Shown one piece after another: positions 1 through 10,480 of a stretch of 64,000 nucleotides of DNA; position 1 is the stretch's first letter; the number at the start of each line of letters is the position of its first letter. A program made the position numbers and the translations under genes. The notes below the pieces were generated by a model, which saw nothing but the letters and a program-made list of their open reading frames with translations, searched no databases and was not told the DNA's origin. This DNA is from Dendrolimus kikuchii (lineage: Eukaryota > Arthropoda > Insecta > Lepidoptera > Lasiocampidae), in contig CM034413.1 of assembly GCA_019925095.2 (NCBI GenBank), positions 1,183,001 to 1,247,000 on the forward strand, given 5' to 3'.

Positions 1-24
1 GCTCACACCGTACTGTTTTTAAAA

Positions 25-218
25 GTCGCGACAAAACAACCCACAGCCAGGTAGTAGGGTATTGCAACCTTGCGTTGTGATCTTGCATTATTGGCAGTCT
101 CTCTTTTGAGAGCGGCAGCACATTGGTAGCACCTTTGTTGTTACATATGTCCATAGGCGGTGATAAACGCTTTCGATCAGGTGGGCCGTCTGTCTGCTAA
201 ACTCATGCAATAAAAAAT
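25..218 (+). mobile_element. RepA copy, old and diverged
   Basis: The copy retains the family landmarks in order: gcgacaaaacaacccacagc near 30, the gtccataggcg block near 150, gtgggccgtctgtctgct near 182, and the short A tail at 213-218. It is among the most diverged RepA copies here and its 5' end is lost or lies before the window. Confidence 0.75.
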
Positions 219-508
219 GGCTGATAAAGTTCTCATTGACAGTTGTCTGTGGTGTATTTATTATCAAAGAATCTGTAAAAGTGTATTTTTGAGTACATTT
301 AAAGCAAAATGGGAGTGAAAAAGGAGTAGACGAAACGAAAAATGTGTAGAAAGATGGTAGCATATGAAAATCTATCGTCTATCTATACATCTATAGCTCC
401 ACATTTGAAAGACAAGTATGTAGATGTACACTGTGTGTGTGTTGTATAGACCATAATCGCACTTAGCTTATACACATTATAAAGTTTTATAAATCTTTGA
501 ATAAGTAA

Positions 509-709
509 TCTATACTAATATTATAAAGAGGTAAAGTTTGTGAGTTTGTGACGTTGTAGGGGGTAATTTCTGGATCTACTAAACCGATTTTAAAAATTCT
601 TTTGCTGTTCGAAAGCTACGTTAACAGGGAGTGTCATAGGCTATGTAACATGAAGCTATATACCACGGGAGCGGGACAGAGCGCGAGTGAAACTGCGCCG
701 GACCGCTAG
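509..709 (+). mobile_element. Helitron-like non-autonomous element, complete
   Basis: It begins TCTATACTAATATTATAAAG and ends GGACCGCTAG. It sits between a host A at 508 and a host T at 710, the Helitron A|T insertion rule, without target duplication. A GC-rich stretch (gcgcgagtgaaactgcgc) just before the end resembles the subterminal hairpin of Helitrons. A close relative lies on the minus strand at 59093-59290. There is no coding capacity, so it would depend on a Rep/helicase element elsewhere. Confidence 0.75.
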
Positions 710-842
710 TCATTTAATAAAGTGGCATACAAACACACTTATTGTATAGGTATGATATTTTCTTAAGTTTTCGCGACTTGTATACATAATAAAACTACGT
801 TTTAACGGTTTTAAGCGCGGTAATTTTATTTGATTTTGGTTT

Positions 843-884
843 TTCCGACGTTTCGGCCACTTTTCAGTGGCCGTGATCACGGAA
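843..884 (-). ncRNA. hammerhead-ribozyme-like motif in PLE terminal repeat (candidate)
   Basis: Read on the minus strand: TTCC, GTGATCA, c, a 7-bp stem GGCCACT/AGTGGCC closed by GAAA, then GAAACGTC and GGAA, which pairs with the first TTCC as stem I. GAAA followed by a GTC cleavage triplet after a stable stem II is the 3' half of a hammerhead core, and Penelope-like terminal repeats are known to carry hammerheads. The 5' core should read CTGANGA but reads GTGATCA: positions 3 and 8 are exchanged, with one extra base before stem II. Activity is unproven. The 12-bp palindrome ccgtgatcacgg offers an alternative fold. Confidence 0.35.
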
Positions 885-1144
885 GACAAAGATGTCAAGT
901 GTCAACGAGTATTGTTAAAGTTTTATTTAGCCTACCGCCAACTTATTAATTTTAATTATTTAATTTTTAATTTTGTTTATGGTTATTATTTAATCTATGG
1001 GAGCCTAATCTAATTTACTACCGCTTCGCAACATGTTATGGCTTGAAGAGAAGAAGCGGCGCAAGAAACTCTTCAGCAAACATGCCTAGCTCTAATAATT
1101 TTATATAATATTAAAATGGGTGGAAGGAAAAATAAAAGTAATTA

Positions 1145-1573
1145 TCAGTCAAGTTGGTTTGTGTTCCGTTGTACGCAGAAAGAGCTCACAGTGTCTTGAG
1201 GTCTGGCAGCTGGTTTTTGCTGGGTTTGGGTCTTAATAGTTTTGATAATTGGATCCCAAACAGGTGGTACTTGCCAACCATCTTCTCTATTGAAATTTGG
1301 GTGTTTTTTGATTTCAATAGCCTCACGCATCATTCTAGGTATGAAACGATTCTCTTTCGCGAGGATTTGTGGGTTATCGAATCTGATGTAGTGGTTGGGT
1401 TTATCCAGCGTGTGTTCACTGATCGCAGACTTCGTAGACCTTGTGTGTTTCATGTCAGCAATGTGTTCTTTTACTCGTGTTTTTATGCTCCTCTTTGTTT
1501 GCCCAATGTATGACAATCCACACTCACAATCAAAAGTGAAAAGTGGCCGAAACGTCGGAAAAACCAAAATCAA
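1145..1573 (-). pseudogene. PLE C-terminal GIY-YIG endonuclease remnant
   Basis: The frame is open for 142 codons, but its first dozen codons, including the only Met, come from the terminal repeat. True domain similarity starts near 1540 with CECGLSYIGQTKRS (about residues 17-30), the GIY-YIG core in its Penelope form, followed by the conserved Arg and Glu-His of RVKEH. A later R-rich stretch (ENRFIPRMMREAIEI) and an Asn-rich segment follow before the stop at 1145-1147. This domain nicks target DNA for target-primed reverse transcription in canonical Penelope elements. With the reverse transcriptase missing upstream, the frame is a relic even though it has no internal stop. Its intactness suggests a fairly recent insertion. 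Confidence 0.8.
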
Positions 1574-1626
1574 ATAAAATTACCGCGCTTAAAACCGTTA
1601 AAACGTAGTTTTATTAGGTATGATAT

Positions 1627-2769
1627 GTTTATATTTTGAGTAATACACCCAGACCAATGTAAATAATAAAAAAAATGTTAATTAAACTTACTGTTCAAAC
1701 ACAACGCTATAATTTCAGTTTCATAATCTTGATCGATTGTGTAAAATAAATCTAATTGCACCACACCTTTTTAAAATTAACATACGCCGATGTGATCTCT
1801 TAACTTATTTGGTATTTGGCCTACCTTTGTGAAGATTTCATTAATACACTTTCAACTACAGTACTATAGTCAGTTTTATTTAAGTATTAATATGTTGCTC
1901 ACATATTATATATAAGATGAGTCAATAATTACACACATGGGATTTAATTCTGGAGTCTCCGCATTCCAGTGAATTAGAACTTTTACCGTAATCCCTATTA
2001 TCCTATTTTGTATAAAAATAAACTAACTAAAATCACACGTATAATTTCAAAATGAAATGAAATATATTGACATGTCAGCAATACAGGGTACATACAATAT
2101 TACTAAAAGTATACTTGAGGATATATTTGACGGGTGCAGAAAATAAATCAAGACGCGTGCATTTCAACCTAGATACTTATACGATATAGATTAAAAAACT
2201 GTTCTATTAATATTTTTCTTTAAAAAGTACAGAGTACAAAAGAAATGTCCTCGTTCTACATTGAACAATAAACAGACCTAGAATCTTTTGTAATAATTTT
2301 TCTGAATAAACATTTTTCATTCCCGACCATTACACTACGGTGTGACAGACGTCCCAACACCACAAAGAAGCAGCGGCTGAGATAAAAAACTTTTCAGTGG
2401 GTATTAAAAACTTTTTGATTTTTTGTGAGGGGACGTCGCGGATCGTGTTGCCAGGAGCATTTGTAAAAATATCCAGAATGAAAAATAATATTTTGTATAA
2501 AACTTGAAAGTAATTTGTAAGAATATTTTTAAATGTGATGAATGAATGAATTTTTATTTTCAAAAAATACTGGTATATATATGGTTTGTACATAACATGG
2601 TAACAAAGTCAAATGTTCTCACTGTATTAGACCTACTCATGGTCATACAAGTATTTAAGGACACGTTGTAATTATTTACTGCCTTAAATAGTTTTGTAAG
2701 ATATTCAACTTAAGAAATTTTAATTTAAGTTTACTGTTAATCTAAGTATTTACTTTATATATTTATTTT
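1627..2769. other. AT-rich spacer, no feature recognised
   Basis: I see no repeated family, splice-flanked open frame or RNA gene. The 2330-2470 part is slightly less AT-rich but its frames are short and unrelated to anything I recognise. Confidence 0.5.
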
Positions 2770-2775
2770 TTATTT

Positions 2776-2997
2776 CAATAGATCAGCAGACAGGCAGACG
2801 GCCCACTTGATGGAAAGTGGTTACCATCGCCTATGGACATTTGCAGCACCAAAGGTGCTATAAATGCGCTGCTGCTCTCTTAAGGGAGACTGGAACCTGG
2901 TCACTAATGCCGGAACACAACTCAAGGTTGTTATGGCGACATACTTTAGACCAGGGGTGGTAGCCATCCAGTCGGGCAAATGCCCTACCAACTGGCA
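2776..2997 (-). mobile_element. RepA copy, 5'-truncated
   Basis: The tail side is at the left (tttcaatagatcagcagacagg). The copy stops inside the accaactggc segment, lacking the first ~90 bp of the element. It shares the variants gaaagtggttacc and gctataaatgcg with the copy at 3583-3886, so the two are sisters about 0.8 kb apart. Confidence 0.85.
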
Positions 2998-3104
2998 AAA
3001 TATATAAATAAAAAAAATAATAATATATAAATATGTAATTTTTTTAATAAGAACATAGGTAAATTAGAAAAAAATAATTGTTTTATTTAGGACAAATACT
3101 TGTC

Positions 3105-3310
3105 AAATGAATGAAAACACTTTATTGTTCACCAAAAGTTAATAATACGTTCATAAAAACTAGGTACAATAAATGTTGAACCAATGGCGGCCTTATCGCT
3201 TAAAGCCACCTCTTCCAGGCAACCCCCTAAACTAAATATCTAAACTAACGATGTGTGACAAAAATTAAAGATAAACAAAAGACAATGATGGAAAAAAGAA
3301 CAAAAGTCAA
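3105..3310 (-). mobile_element. CR1-N LINE 3' end
   Basis: The tail aatgaatgaaaacactttat is at the left, followed by the family signature ggcggccttatcgcttaaag at 3187 and cttccaggcaacccc. The right edge is not defined. The signature recurs at 19420, 19600, 53430 and 57720. Confidence 0.6.
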
Positions 3311-3582
3311 TAGATTGGTAACTTGGGTTGAAAGCTGGTACGGGACGAAGGACGATAGAATTATACAAATAGAAAGATTTGTTAATTTAAGATTAGCTTA
3401 TGTAATTATTAAGATGTTAAAGGAAGAGTAAAGATTTGTTTAAGAAATTGAAACAGCTCTACTAATTTCACCCAGGGCTGTAGCTAGAGTCGAATTTAAG
3501 GTAGGGCAGCATTGGTTACAGGTGGGGCGGAATTAAAAAAGAAAAATTATGGTATCGATTATTGAGCAAAAACTCTTTTTTT

Positions 3583-3884
3583 TATTGCAGGAGTTCAACA
3601 GACAGGCAGACGGCCCACTTGATGGAAAGTGGTTACCATCGCCTATGGACATTTGCAGCACCAAAGGTGCTATAAATGCGCTGCTGCTCTCTTAAGGGAG
3701 ACTGGAACCTGGTCACTAATGCCGGAACACAACTCAAGGTTGTTATGGCGACATACTTTAGACCAGGGGTGGTAGCCATCCAGTCGGGCAAATGCCCTAC
3801 CACCTGGCTGTGGGTTGTTTTGTCGCCTCTTACGACAGGCCGCCCGGCTGCAGGAATTTGTATTCTTTCTCCGTTCCTGCACGG

Positions 3885-3886
<2 letters not shown>
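3583..3886 (-). mobile_element. RepA copy, full length
   Basis: It runs from the poly(T) side (ttttattgcaggag) to the 5' end (ccgttcctgcacgg). It abuts an (AT)n run at 3890-3933, so its target was probably AT-repeat DNA or the run expanded from the junction. Confidence 0.9.

Positions 3887-3889
<3 letters not shown>

Positions 3890-3933
<44 letters not shown>
3890..3933. repeat. (TA)n microsatellite
   Basis: About 22 consecutive TA units directly beside the 5' end of a RepA copy. The apparent Tyr-Ile coding on both strands is an artefact of this run. Confidence 0.95.
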
Positions 3934-3935
<2 letters not shown>

Positions 3936-4386
3936 TTACCGTACTCATAACTTAACCAAACTACAAAAAATGATAATCAATCTCTAGTTTATGTTTATTT
4001 TAGTTTAAAAGGGGATTCCCCGTACCATAGAGTGCAATATAGCCCATATTGCAATCTATAGTATGGGTAATCTCCTCTGCATCACAAATATTATAATTAA
4101 ATAGACCGACCCATCGCTTCATGTGATGGGTCTTCAAATGCCATCTATACACAGAACAAAGAACTATTATAATATGAAATGAATATCACAAACTGTGGTA
4201 TGTTCGGAAAAGTTTAAATACCTATCGCTACAATTCTTTTTATCTCAAACTATGAACAAACAATTTAATAATAATAATTTATCTTAGTTTTTGGTATTTA
4301 TTTATTATGATTTGTATCTATATTTGGTAGGGCATTGCACCACAATGTCACCACACACATATGAGCTTCAAAAAAGTTCCTCTTTG
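3934..4386 (-). other. probable 3' untranslated region of the RTE-type fragment, two hairpins
   Basis: On the minus strand this follows the LINE stop at 4387-4389. It holds two perfect hairpins: 4108-4132 (GACCCATC/GATGGGTC, 9-nt loop) and 4033-4053 (TGCAATAT/ATATTGCA, 5-nt loop). No tail or target duplication was found, so membership is inferred from order and orientation only. Confidence 0.4.
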
Positions 4387-4545
4387 TCACCCAATCGCCG
4401 TCCACTGCTAGACGTAGACCTCCCCAAATTTGCGCAATCTATCTCGGTCCTCAGCTGTACTCATCCAGAACCCAACGGTGGTCATGCGCAGATCGTCGGT
4501 CCATCGGGCTGCCGAGACGCGGTCTCCGCTCCTTGACATCCAGAA
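4387..4545 (-). pseudogene. RTE-type LINE C-terminus (RTE-3)
   Basis: Minus-strand translation gives RWTDDLRMTT, then STAEDRDRLRKFGEVYV, a stop, QWTAIG and the final stop. This is the typical end of RTE-type endonuclease/reverse-transcriptase proteins: W-x-D-D-I/L, then A-x-D-R, then a terminal QQWT. One CAG to TAG change interrupts it. Everything upstream is missing, a normal 5' truncation from target-primed reverse transcription. It is not the RTE-1 family that dominates the window, whose C-terminus reads differently. Confidence 0.65.
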
Positions 4546-5390
4546 AAATATTACATTACGATCTCAAATAAAAATTGCGCTAAATCAAACTCTTCTAGTC
4601 GTCGACTACCGTTAGAACGCTAATAAAGAAAATACATTGTACAAACTACTATATCATAGTGTGATATACGTCTGAACCCCCGGGTGAAGGTGAGTGCAGT
4701 AGACTGATGAAGAGGTAAATCGTATAATAATAAATAACCACTTTTTCTCTCTGCGTCCCTATTGCCTCCTAGTCACTGCATCTTGCCCGCATTTTTGAAT
4801 TAGAGTAACAAAGCAAAGCCTTAAAAATAAAGCGGCAGGCATTTGAATTTCGAAAACAAACAAAGTTATACATAAAATCAGTTAAGTCGTGGAAATCGTT
4901 ACATCTGGCAACACACGTTACAAAGAACATTTTATTTTTGACGGGAAAGATATTTCTTTACTTATGCAAAAAAATTAAAACCATACCGCTGTTGTTTTGG
5001 AGTTTAACTTAGTTTTCTGGAACATTGCGTCATTTACTGTCTTGAAGATACTCTGGAGTCTGTTCAAGAGTACAGTAGACGGGCTGATGGCCCACCTGCT
5101 GGAAATGTGGTAGAACCATGCTGGTATCATTATCTTGATTACAATTTGATTACGCAATCGGTGTCGCCACGCTCTCATAGAATATCAACGCGAAACGATT
5201 AGCCTTGTGCTAATCTTGTTTCGTGCGATGAGTGAGAGTTCCGATGCCACACTTCTCCCTCCTTCTATTCCATCTCCTCTATTATATTGTTACTTGTGAG
5301 CAGCGGTACGCGCTTGGGATTGGAAGGAAACGCCAGTTTTTTTTAACTAAATGCTTTTATTAACTTACACAGCCGTACGTGATTCATTTT
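4546..5390. other. spacer, no feature recognised
   Basis: Mostly AT-rich sequence. At 5080-5105 a short stretch resembles the RepA segment around gacggcccacttg, but too little is left to call. Confidence 0.45.
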
Positions 5391-5600
5391 TTTATTGCTT
5401 GAGTTCAGCAGACAGGCAGACGGCTCACTTGATGAAAAGCGGTTACCATCGCCTATGGACATTTGCCACACCAAAGGTGCTACAAATGCGATGCTGCTCT
5501 TTTAAGGGAAACTGGACTCTACTACTCTAGAATCCTCTAGACTACTCTAGACCAGGGGTGGTAGCCATCCAGTCGGACAAACGCCCTACCACCTGCCTGT
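5391..5600 (-). mobile_element. RepA copy, internally deleted
   Basis: The left (tail) half is normal. The segment normally reading cctggtcactaatgccgg is replaced by a short tactctag-type duplication at 5518-5550, and the copy fades after accacctgcctgtg. It is in inverted orientation to the copy at 5829. Confidence 0.8.
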
Positions 5601-5828
5601 GCTGCTTCTTATCAGCAAGGTTGTCTTTACACGCGTAATAACGACTTACTGTCCCGACGATAAGATGTCTCGATCACAATACCTTCGCCGATATTGCGTA
5701 GACCACCTCCTGCTGCTCCGCGCGTAGCTCGCTTCTAGATCTCCTTTTAAACTATGCCAAACTCCTCTTTCACTCAACTGCCCACTTAAGTCTTCACTCA
5801 ACTCACCAATAAAATATCTATATTCTCT

Positions 5829-6089
5829 ATCCGTGCAGGAACGGAGAAAGAATACAATTTTCCTGCGGCCGGGCGACCTGTCGTAAGAGGCGACAAAACA
5901 ACCCACAGCCAGGTGGTAGGGCATTTGCCCGACTGGATGGCTACCACCCATGGTTTAAAGTATGTCACCATAACAACCATGAGTTGTGTTCTGGCATTTG
6001 TGATCAGGTTTCAGTCTCCCTTAAGAGAGCAGCAGCGCATTTGTAGCACCTTTGATGTCTGTCTGCTGAGCTGCTGCAATAAAAAAAAA
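5829..6089 (+). mobile_element. RepA copy with internal deletion
   Basis: It starts at the family 5' end (ccgtgcaggaacgg) and ends with a 9-A tail. The segment between gcacctttg and tctgtctgctg is deleted, removing the gtccataggcg block. Together with 5391-5600 it could fold back. Confidence 0.85.
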
Positions 6090-6440
6090 TACTCTTCACT
6101 AAATTCGTCACTGTCTTCTACTAAACTCTTTAAATTTGTCACTATCTTCTATTAAACTTCTCTTTTCCTTCCTGAACCTTCTATTCTAGAATTTCGATGT
6201 TCATTTCGGTATTCTTTTGCTCATCATCTATCCCTTTCTAAAATGTATTTGTCCTGGTAAAAGACCAGACCTTCCAGAATCTTCAACCTTTTTCTGAAAG
6301 CCTTGAGACAGGCTTACGTTGCCAGAACGTTCTACCCACGGTCGCCACAATATCCAACTTCAAATCACATTCCTCCTGTCTGATCTTTTTATCCCGTCCT
6401 GTTTATTCCTACCTTAACCACTTTCCAAGAGTTAGATCTC
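6090..6440. other. spacer with a short local duplication
   Basis: A ~30-bp phrase (cactgtcttctactaaactc and a variant) occurs twice at 6109-6160. Nothing else is recognised. Confidence 0.4.
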
Positions 6441-6628
6441 TCTGCCAGTCTACCATTTGCAATACCAAAGGTGTCATTAATCTGCTGTCGGCCTCGAAGC
6501 GGAGACTTTTACGGAGGCTTACTCTAGGCTAGGAGTGGTGGCCATCCAGAAGCCCTTCTGGCAGATGCTCTACCTACTGCCGTGGGCTTGTTGCCTCTTA
6601 CGGTAGGCCGCCCGGCTGCCCGTTCTGA
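6441..6628 (-). mobile_element. ancient RepA relative
   Basis: The order of landmarks is kept (caataccaaaggtg, gtggccatccag, gccgtgggcttgttgcctc, ggccgcccggctgc), but identity is much lower than between other copies. It is an older subfamily or a very old insertion. A further ~20-bp match to its 5' region lies at 6830-6850. Confidence 0.55.
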
Positions 6629-7040
6629 ATACTTAGGCGTCCCTTAAAAACGCGGGAATAGGGTCTTAGGTTTAGGTGTATTTTGGCGGCTGGTTTCTCG
6701 TGATTACTGCCTTGGCGGAATGAGCGTGGAGAACCGACTGCTGAAAGCCCCACATATCCCTTGGTGTAAAGACTTCCTCAGAGGCCCGAGGATATGTCCA
6801 AAAACATTCCTCCCGAGTTCTCAAAAAATGGCCGCCCGGCTGCAGGAGTTAGTAGGTATTATTTCTCCATTTCTGAATAAATCGGCTGTAAAATACTCAG
6901 CCAGAGTTCCGTAGAGGTGACATAAGTCCTTTTTTCTACTTTTTGGCTACAGAACTTTAAAAAAAAGTATTATTTTCGAAAATATCTCAAAAACTATTCA
7001 AAGTTAAAACTAATTTTCGTTGAAAGTATTTTTGAATAGT
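6629..7040. other. spacer, no feature recognised
   Basis: Contains only the small RepA-like scrap near 6830. No open frame resembles a known protein. Confidence 0.4.
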
Positions 7041-7944
7041 GTTATTTTAAGTTTTCGGAACTAGCATACATAATTAAAACTACGTTAGCGGCATTTTATA
7101 TAATTTTTATTTCGACGTTTTGGTCACTTTTCAATAGCCATTTTGATCCATTGATCACCAAAGACAAAGATGTCAATTTTCTATGAGTAATGTTTTTTTT
7201 TAAATTATAAACAACTCTACGGACTTGAGTTCCGTACCCTTTTTTACAATTTAATTTTTTGAATTTAACACGCTTATTAGTTATTTTGGTTCTTGTGTGT
7301 GACATTAATTTATTGATTTTTGTGTTGAGGTGTATGTATCTTACGAATAACTTATTATATTAATTTATTCTAGTTTTAATACTAAACTTATACTAATGTA
7401 GAGTGTATCTGTTACATGCTGGTGTTGTGAGGAAGTGCATGTGCAGTGTGGGCCTTATATCTATACTTATATATTGTCCTATCTAGTACCATGTGTGTTG
7501 TTTTCTTCTTTTCTGTGCCTGGGTTATTAATTATTTTTTTTTATTCTATGAGTAATGTTGAAGTTATTATTTAGCCTACCCTCAACTTGTTAATTTTAAT
7601 TATTTAATTTTTGTTTATGCTTATTATTTACCCTATGGAGACCTATTCCAATTTACCGCTACGTCGTAAGATGTTACGGCTTGCAAAGAAGAAGCGGCGC
7701 AAGAAACGCTTCAGCGACATGCCTAGCTCGAATAGTTTTGTACAAATTTAAATGAATGGGAGGTAAACTAAAGAGAAAATTATTAATTAAGTTAAGCGTT
7801 AGTTAAGAGCTCACAGTGTCATGAGGTCTAGCAGTTGTTTTTTCCTGTGGTTACTTGCCAATAATTTACTCGACTGAAATTTTGGTGTTGCTTAAAAATA
7901 AAATAAAATATCACGTCTAAAATCGTTAAAACGTAGTTTAATTA
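7041..7944 (-). mobile_element. Penelope-like element, old, split by RepF
   Basis: The left terminus (aactagcatacataattaaa) and the right terminus (aatcgttaaaacgtagttta) are both recognisable. Between them lie the degraded hammerhead-like block (7110-7165), the conserved hairpin module (7660-7720) and a remnant of the end of the coding region (7800-7880). It is interrupted by RepF at 7195-7543. Confidence 0.75.
7195..7543 (-). mobile_element. RepF retroposon inserted in a PLE
   Basis: A 16-bp duplication ttctatgagtaatgtt flanks it (7179-7194 and 7544-7559). The T-run at the left is the reversed poly(A) tail. Next to it lies the family signature acggacttgagttccgta, an inverted repeat, which recurs at 9970 and 50135. 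There is no coding potential. It is probably a SINE or a LINE 3' untranslated end. Confidence 0.8.
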
Positions 7945-7966
7945 TGATTACCATAAGCGTTATTTT

Positions 7967-8311
7967 CTCGCGGACCGCGTTCGTAATACCGAAGTAAGAA
8001 AGAGAGTTGGTTTGAAAGAGAGTGTCGGGGTGAAGGTAAGGAAAGGAATGCTCCGGTGGTTCGGGCATATTGAAAGAATGCATGATGAAAGAATGACTAA
8101 ACAGATATACAATGCAAAAGCGGATGGATGCAGAAGTCGCGGAAGGCCACGACACACCTTCTCGAATCTTAAGAGCAGACGAGCGTGCATGACAAGAGTT
8201 ATGAATGTCAAAGAAGCAAGTGAGGTGTGTAAGAATAAGCCTAAATGGCGCTCTGTTGTTCGTGCCTACCCCGCAAGGGAACTGGCGTGAAGTTATGTAT
8301 GTATGTATGTA
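7967..8311 (+). mobile_element. RTE-1 3' fragment, internally deleted
   Basis: It covers the segment from the ..DRVRNTEVRKRVGL.. region to the stop at 8288-8290 and the (TATG)n tail. The bases encoding HDQIDRVLAEGD are deleted (after 8160), joining HTF to NLKSRRACM in frame. Confidence 0.9.
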
Positions 8312-9737
8312 TAAATATCATGATATGCTTAAAGCTACCCTAATCGTTTAATACATTGGGGACTATACAGCTTATACAATATACTATCCCGCTCAGCAGT
8401 CCTTAGTTCGAATCCCTCTAATCCACAAGAAAAGCCTCGGCACATAATGGCTCGTTACCTACTTTTTTGCATTAATATGCTCGCGATGACGTAACAAAAT
8501 TACACCTACCCTCATTATTCGACCTGTAATCGTGACTATACCAACAAATTTATTTTTATCCAATAATCATGCGAAAATAGTCTTTATGCGGTTAATATAA
8601 GATTTGGAACAACTGCATAGTAATAACATTGCCTACAAAGCAAGGTTAAAAGGAAAATCCAAGCGAATAAGACAGTATGCCTGAGCTTTTAAGATTTATG
8701 GATACTGCATTACATAAGTTTGTATTAATATAAACTTAGAAAATAGTCAGAGTAAGCGAATTTCAACTTTAATGTAAGCAAATAGAAGCTCGTGTTTGGT
8801 AGGTATGAAATTTAGTTGGGATTCCGAATAAGGCCCCGAGTATATGTGCGGAATGAAGTTTGATAGAAAGATTAATAGCCGATTTAATTTAATCTAACTT
8901 CTCGTACAATAATTAGCCACCGCAAAGCGATACTACGGCATGTGCATCGGACCAAAGCCGGAGTGAGATTGCCCTCGATGAAAGTCGGAGTGTGAACGTT
9001 GCCTCGTTGTTCCGTCCGCAGGCTTTTATATTCGAGCGATAGAGGAACGAGCCTAGTAGTGGGGTAATGGTACAAACTACCCTCTCTTAAAATTCTGTCC
9101 GTAAGTAACCTCGTTAAAATGGCCGCGGGATGGCGATGAGGCAGAAGCACTATAGTGACGTGTCTGTACAAATGGTTACTCAATTTATTCTAGAGTTACG
9201 CACAGCCTACCCGCCACGATTTTCCACGCAGATTGGCGGATTTTACACATCAGTTATCTCACGAAGTTTTCCTTCAACGTCAGGGTTTGATGGGAGTGAT
9301 TATTACTCCCTTCAAGCTCCAGGCTATCTTCGAAAGCTATCCCTAAAAGTCACACAATGGACGACGTGATAACCCCTCATAACTCATACGAGGCCGATAT
9401 TAGGCCGCAGAGGGATGGATTTACATACCGCATCTCGTTCGGCCTTTGCCGGTTTGATTTACGCTGAGTTAGCCCTATTCTTGAAGTTTTCATACGGTCC
9501 AAGAGATAAGCTTTTGCTTTTTGAACAAAACAATGTAGATAGACAAAAAGATCATCGAATGTTGAACAGCATGATCGCATCTGATAATTCTTAACACTAG
9601 GGTTGTTCATGCCACCGTGTAACGAACTATGATTCCCCGAGAAAGTAATCAGTCTGGATCGATCCGTCGTAAACATATTACGCATCGCGCGGGCATTTAA
9701 GATATCCACCCAATTACACTACTAACCAAGTTCTAAG
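8312..9737. other. apparently single-copy DNA, function unknown
   Basis: From 8881 to 9720 the base composition is closer to even than elsewhere and I find no internal or window-wide repeat. Open frames exist on both strands (80-110 codons) but none resembles a protein I know, and none has convincing splice sites. It could be an unrecognised transposon part or conserved non-coding DNA. Confidence 0.4.
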
Positions 9738-10000
9738 GCCAACACTGCACATGCACTTCCTCACAACACCAGCATGTAATAGATACACTCTACATTAGTA
9801 TAAGTTTAGTATTAAAAATAGGATAAAGTAATATAATAAGTTAATCTTAAGGTACACCATAACGTATAAATCACTAAATTAATGTCACACACTAACAAAA
9901 ATAAACAATAACCGTGTATGGACTCTAAAATCTTTCATAGAAATTAAGTAATAAAAAAAGGTACGGAACTCGAGTCCGTAGAGATGTTAAGAAAAAAAAA
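9738..10000 (+). mobile_element. RepF copy
   Basis: It begins ggccaacactgcacatgcac and ends in a 9-A run after gaactcgagtccgtagag. It is parallel to 49905-50179 over nearly its whole length and the reverse of 7195-7543. Confidence 0.8.
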
Positions 10001-10262
10001 CCAAGTTCCAAGACCTCAGTGATAAGTGGCAAGTGAATCTAGTGTTATATATACAACAAGAGATATATAACAAGAGAATGCTGCACTGCACACTGCTGCT
10101 CCTGTGTCGCAGCCGCTCCGGTTACTCAGCTCAATCATATTATTACAAGTAAGTCCATTTATCTCCAATACCTCCTTTACCCTTACACCCTCGAAATCTG
10201 GCAATCGGCCAGATCATTTGGTCCTTCGAGCCGGATATGAACCAGCGACCTATGGATGGGGT
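10001..10262 (+). mobile_element. possible BEL/Pao LTR-leader remnant
   Basis: At 10216-10262 the sequence ttggtccttcgagccggat is followed by ccagcgacctatggat. The same two blocks occur between the inverted arms at 47085-47155, next to an integrase-like remnant. I recall this leader as typical of BEL/Pao elements just after the 5' LTR. The LTR itself is not identifiable here. Confidence 0.35.
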
Positions 10263-10267
10263 ATAAA

Positions 10268-10480
10268 TAAGATAGTCCATAAATGTCCAACTGCTGGGCT
10301 GCTGGGCTCGGACCTCCCATTTACAGAGCGAGCCAACAGTATACCCGCTACGCTTGTCTAAGGTCAATCGGTGGGTTTAACACATCGGCTATGTCGTCAA
10401 TGTTTTCTTTCACTATTGGCACATGGTAATGGTAACAAGGTAGGTCCGAAAACTGCTTAAGTAGTGCATACTTTCTAGGT
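10268..10480 (-). mobile_element. tSINE-1 copy, diverged, head lost
   Basis: The order cataaatgtccaactgctgg, cagtatacccgctacgcttg, cacatcggct, ttttctttcac matches the 3' two thirds of tSINE-1. The tRNA-like head, expected on the right, is missing. Confidence 0.7.

Larger units (their letters stand above)
759..1614 (-). mobile_element. Penelope-like element, short copy with inverted termini
   Basis: A 12-bp direct repeat taggtatgatat flanks it (747-758 and 1615-1626), so both ends are fixed. On the minus strand it runs from a terminal repeat (about 1614-1538), through the C-terminal GIY-YIG coding remnant, through an untranslated region with the conserved hairpin at 1021-1059, to the same terminal repeat in inverted orientation (about 863-788) plus a further 30 bp. 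The two terminal arms match over about 75 bp as reverse complements. Pseudo-LTRs in tandem or inverted arrangement are typical of Penelope-like elements. The reverse transcriptase part is absent, so this copy is non-autonomous. Confidence 0.85.

Noticed and set aside
3890..3990. Tyr-Ile-rich open frames
   Set aside because: Pure translation of the (TA)n microsatellite.
8290..8312. (TATG)n runs as independent microsatellites (many places)
   Set aside because: Each is the 3' tail of an RTE-1 copy on the matching strand, flush with its target duplication.
10104..10361. 85-codon plus frame as a gene
   Set aside because: It crosses a BEL/Pao-like leader remnant and a tSINE-1 fragment.
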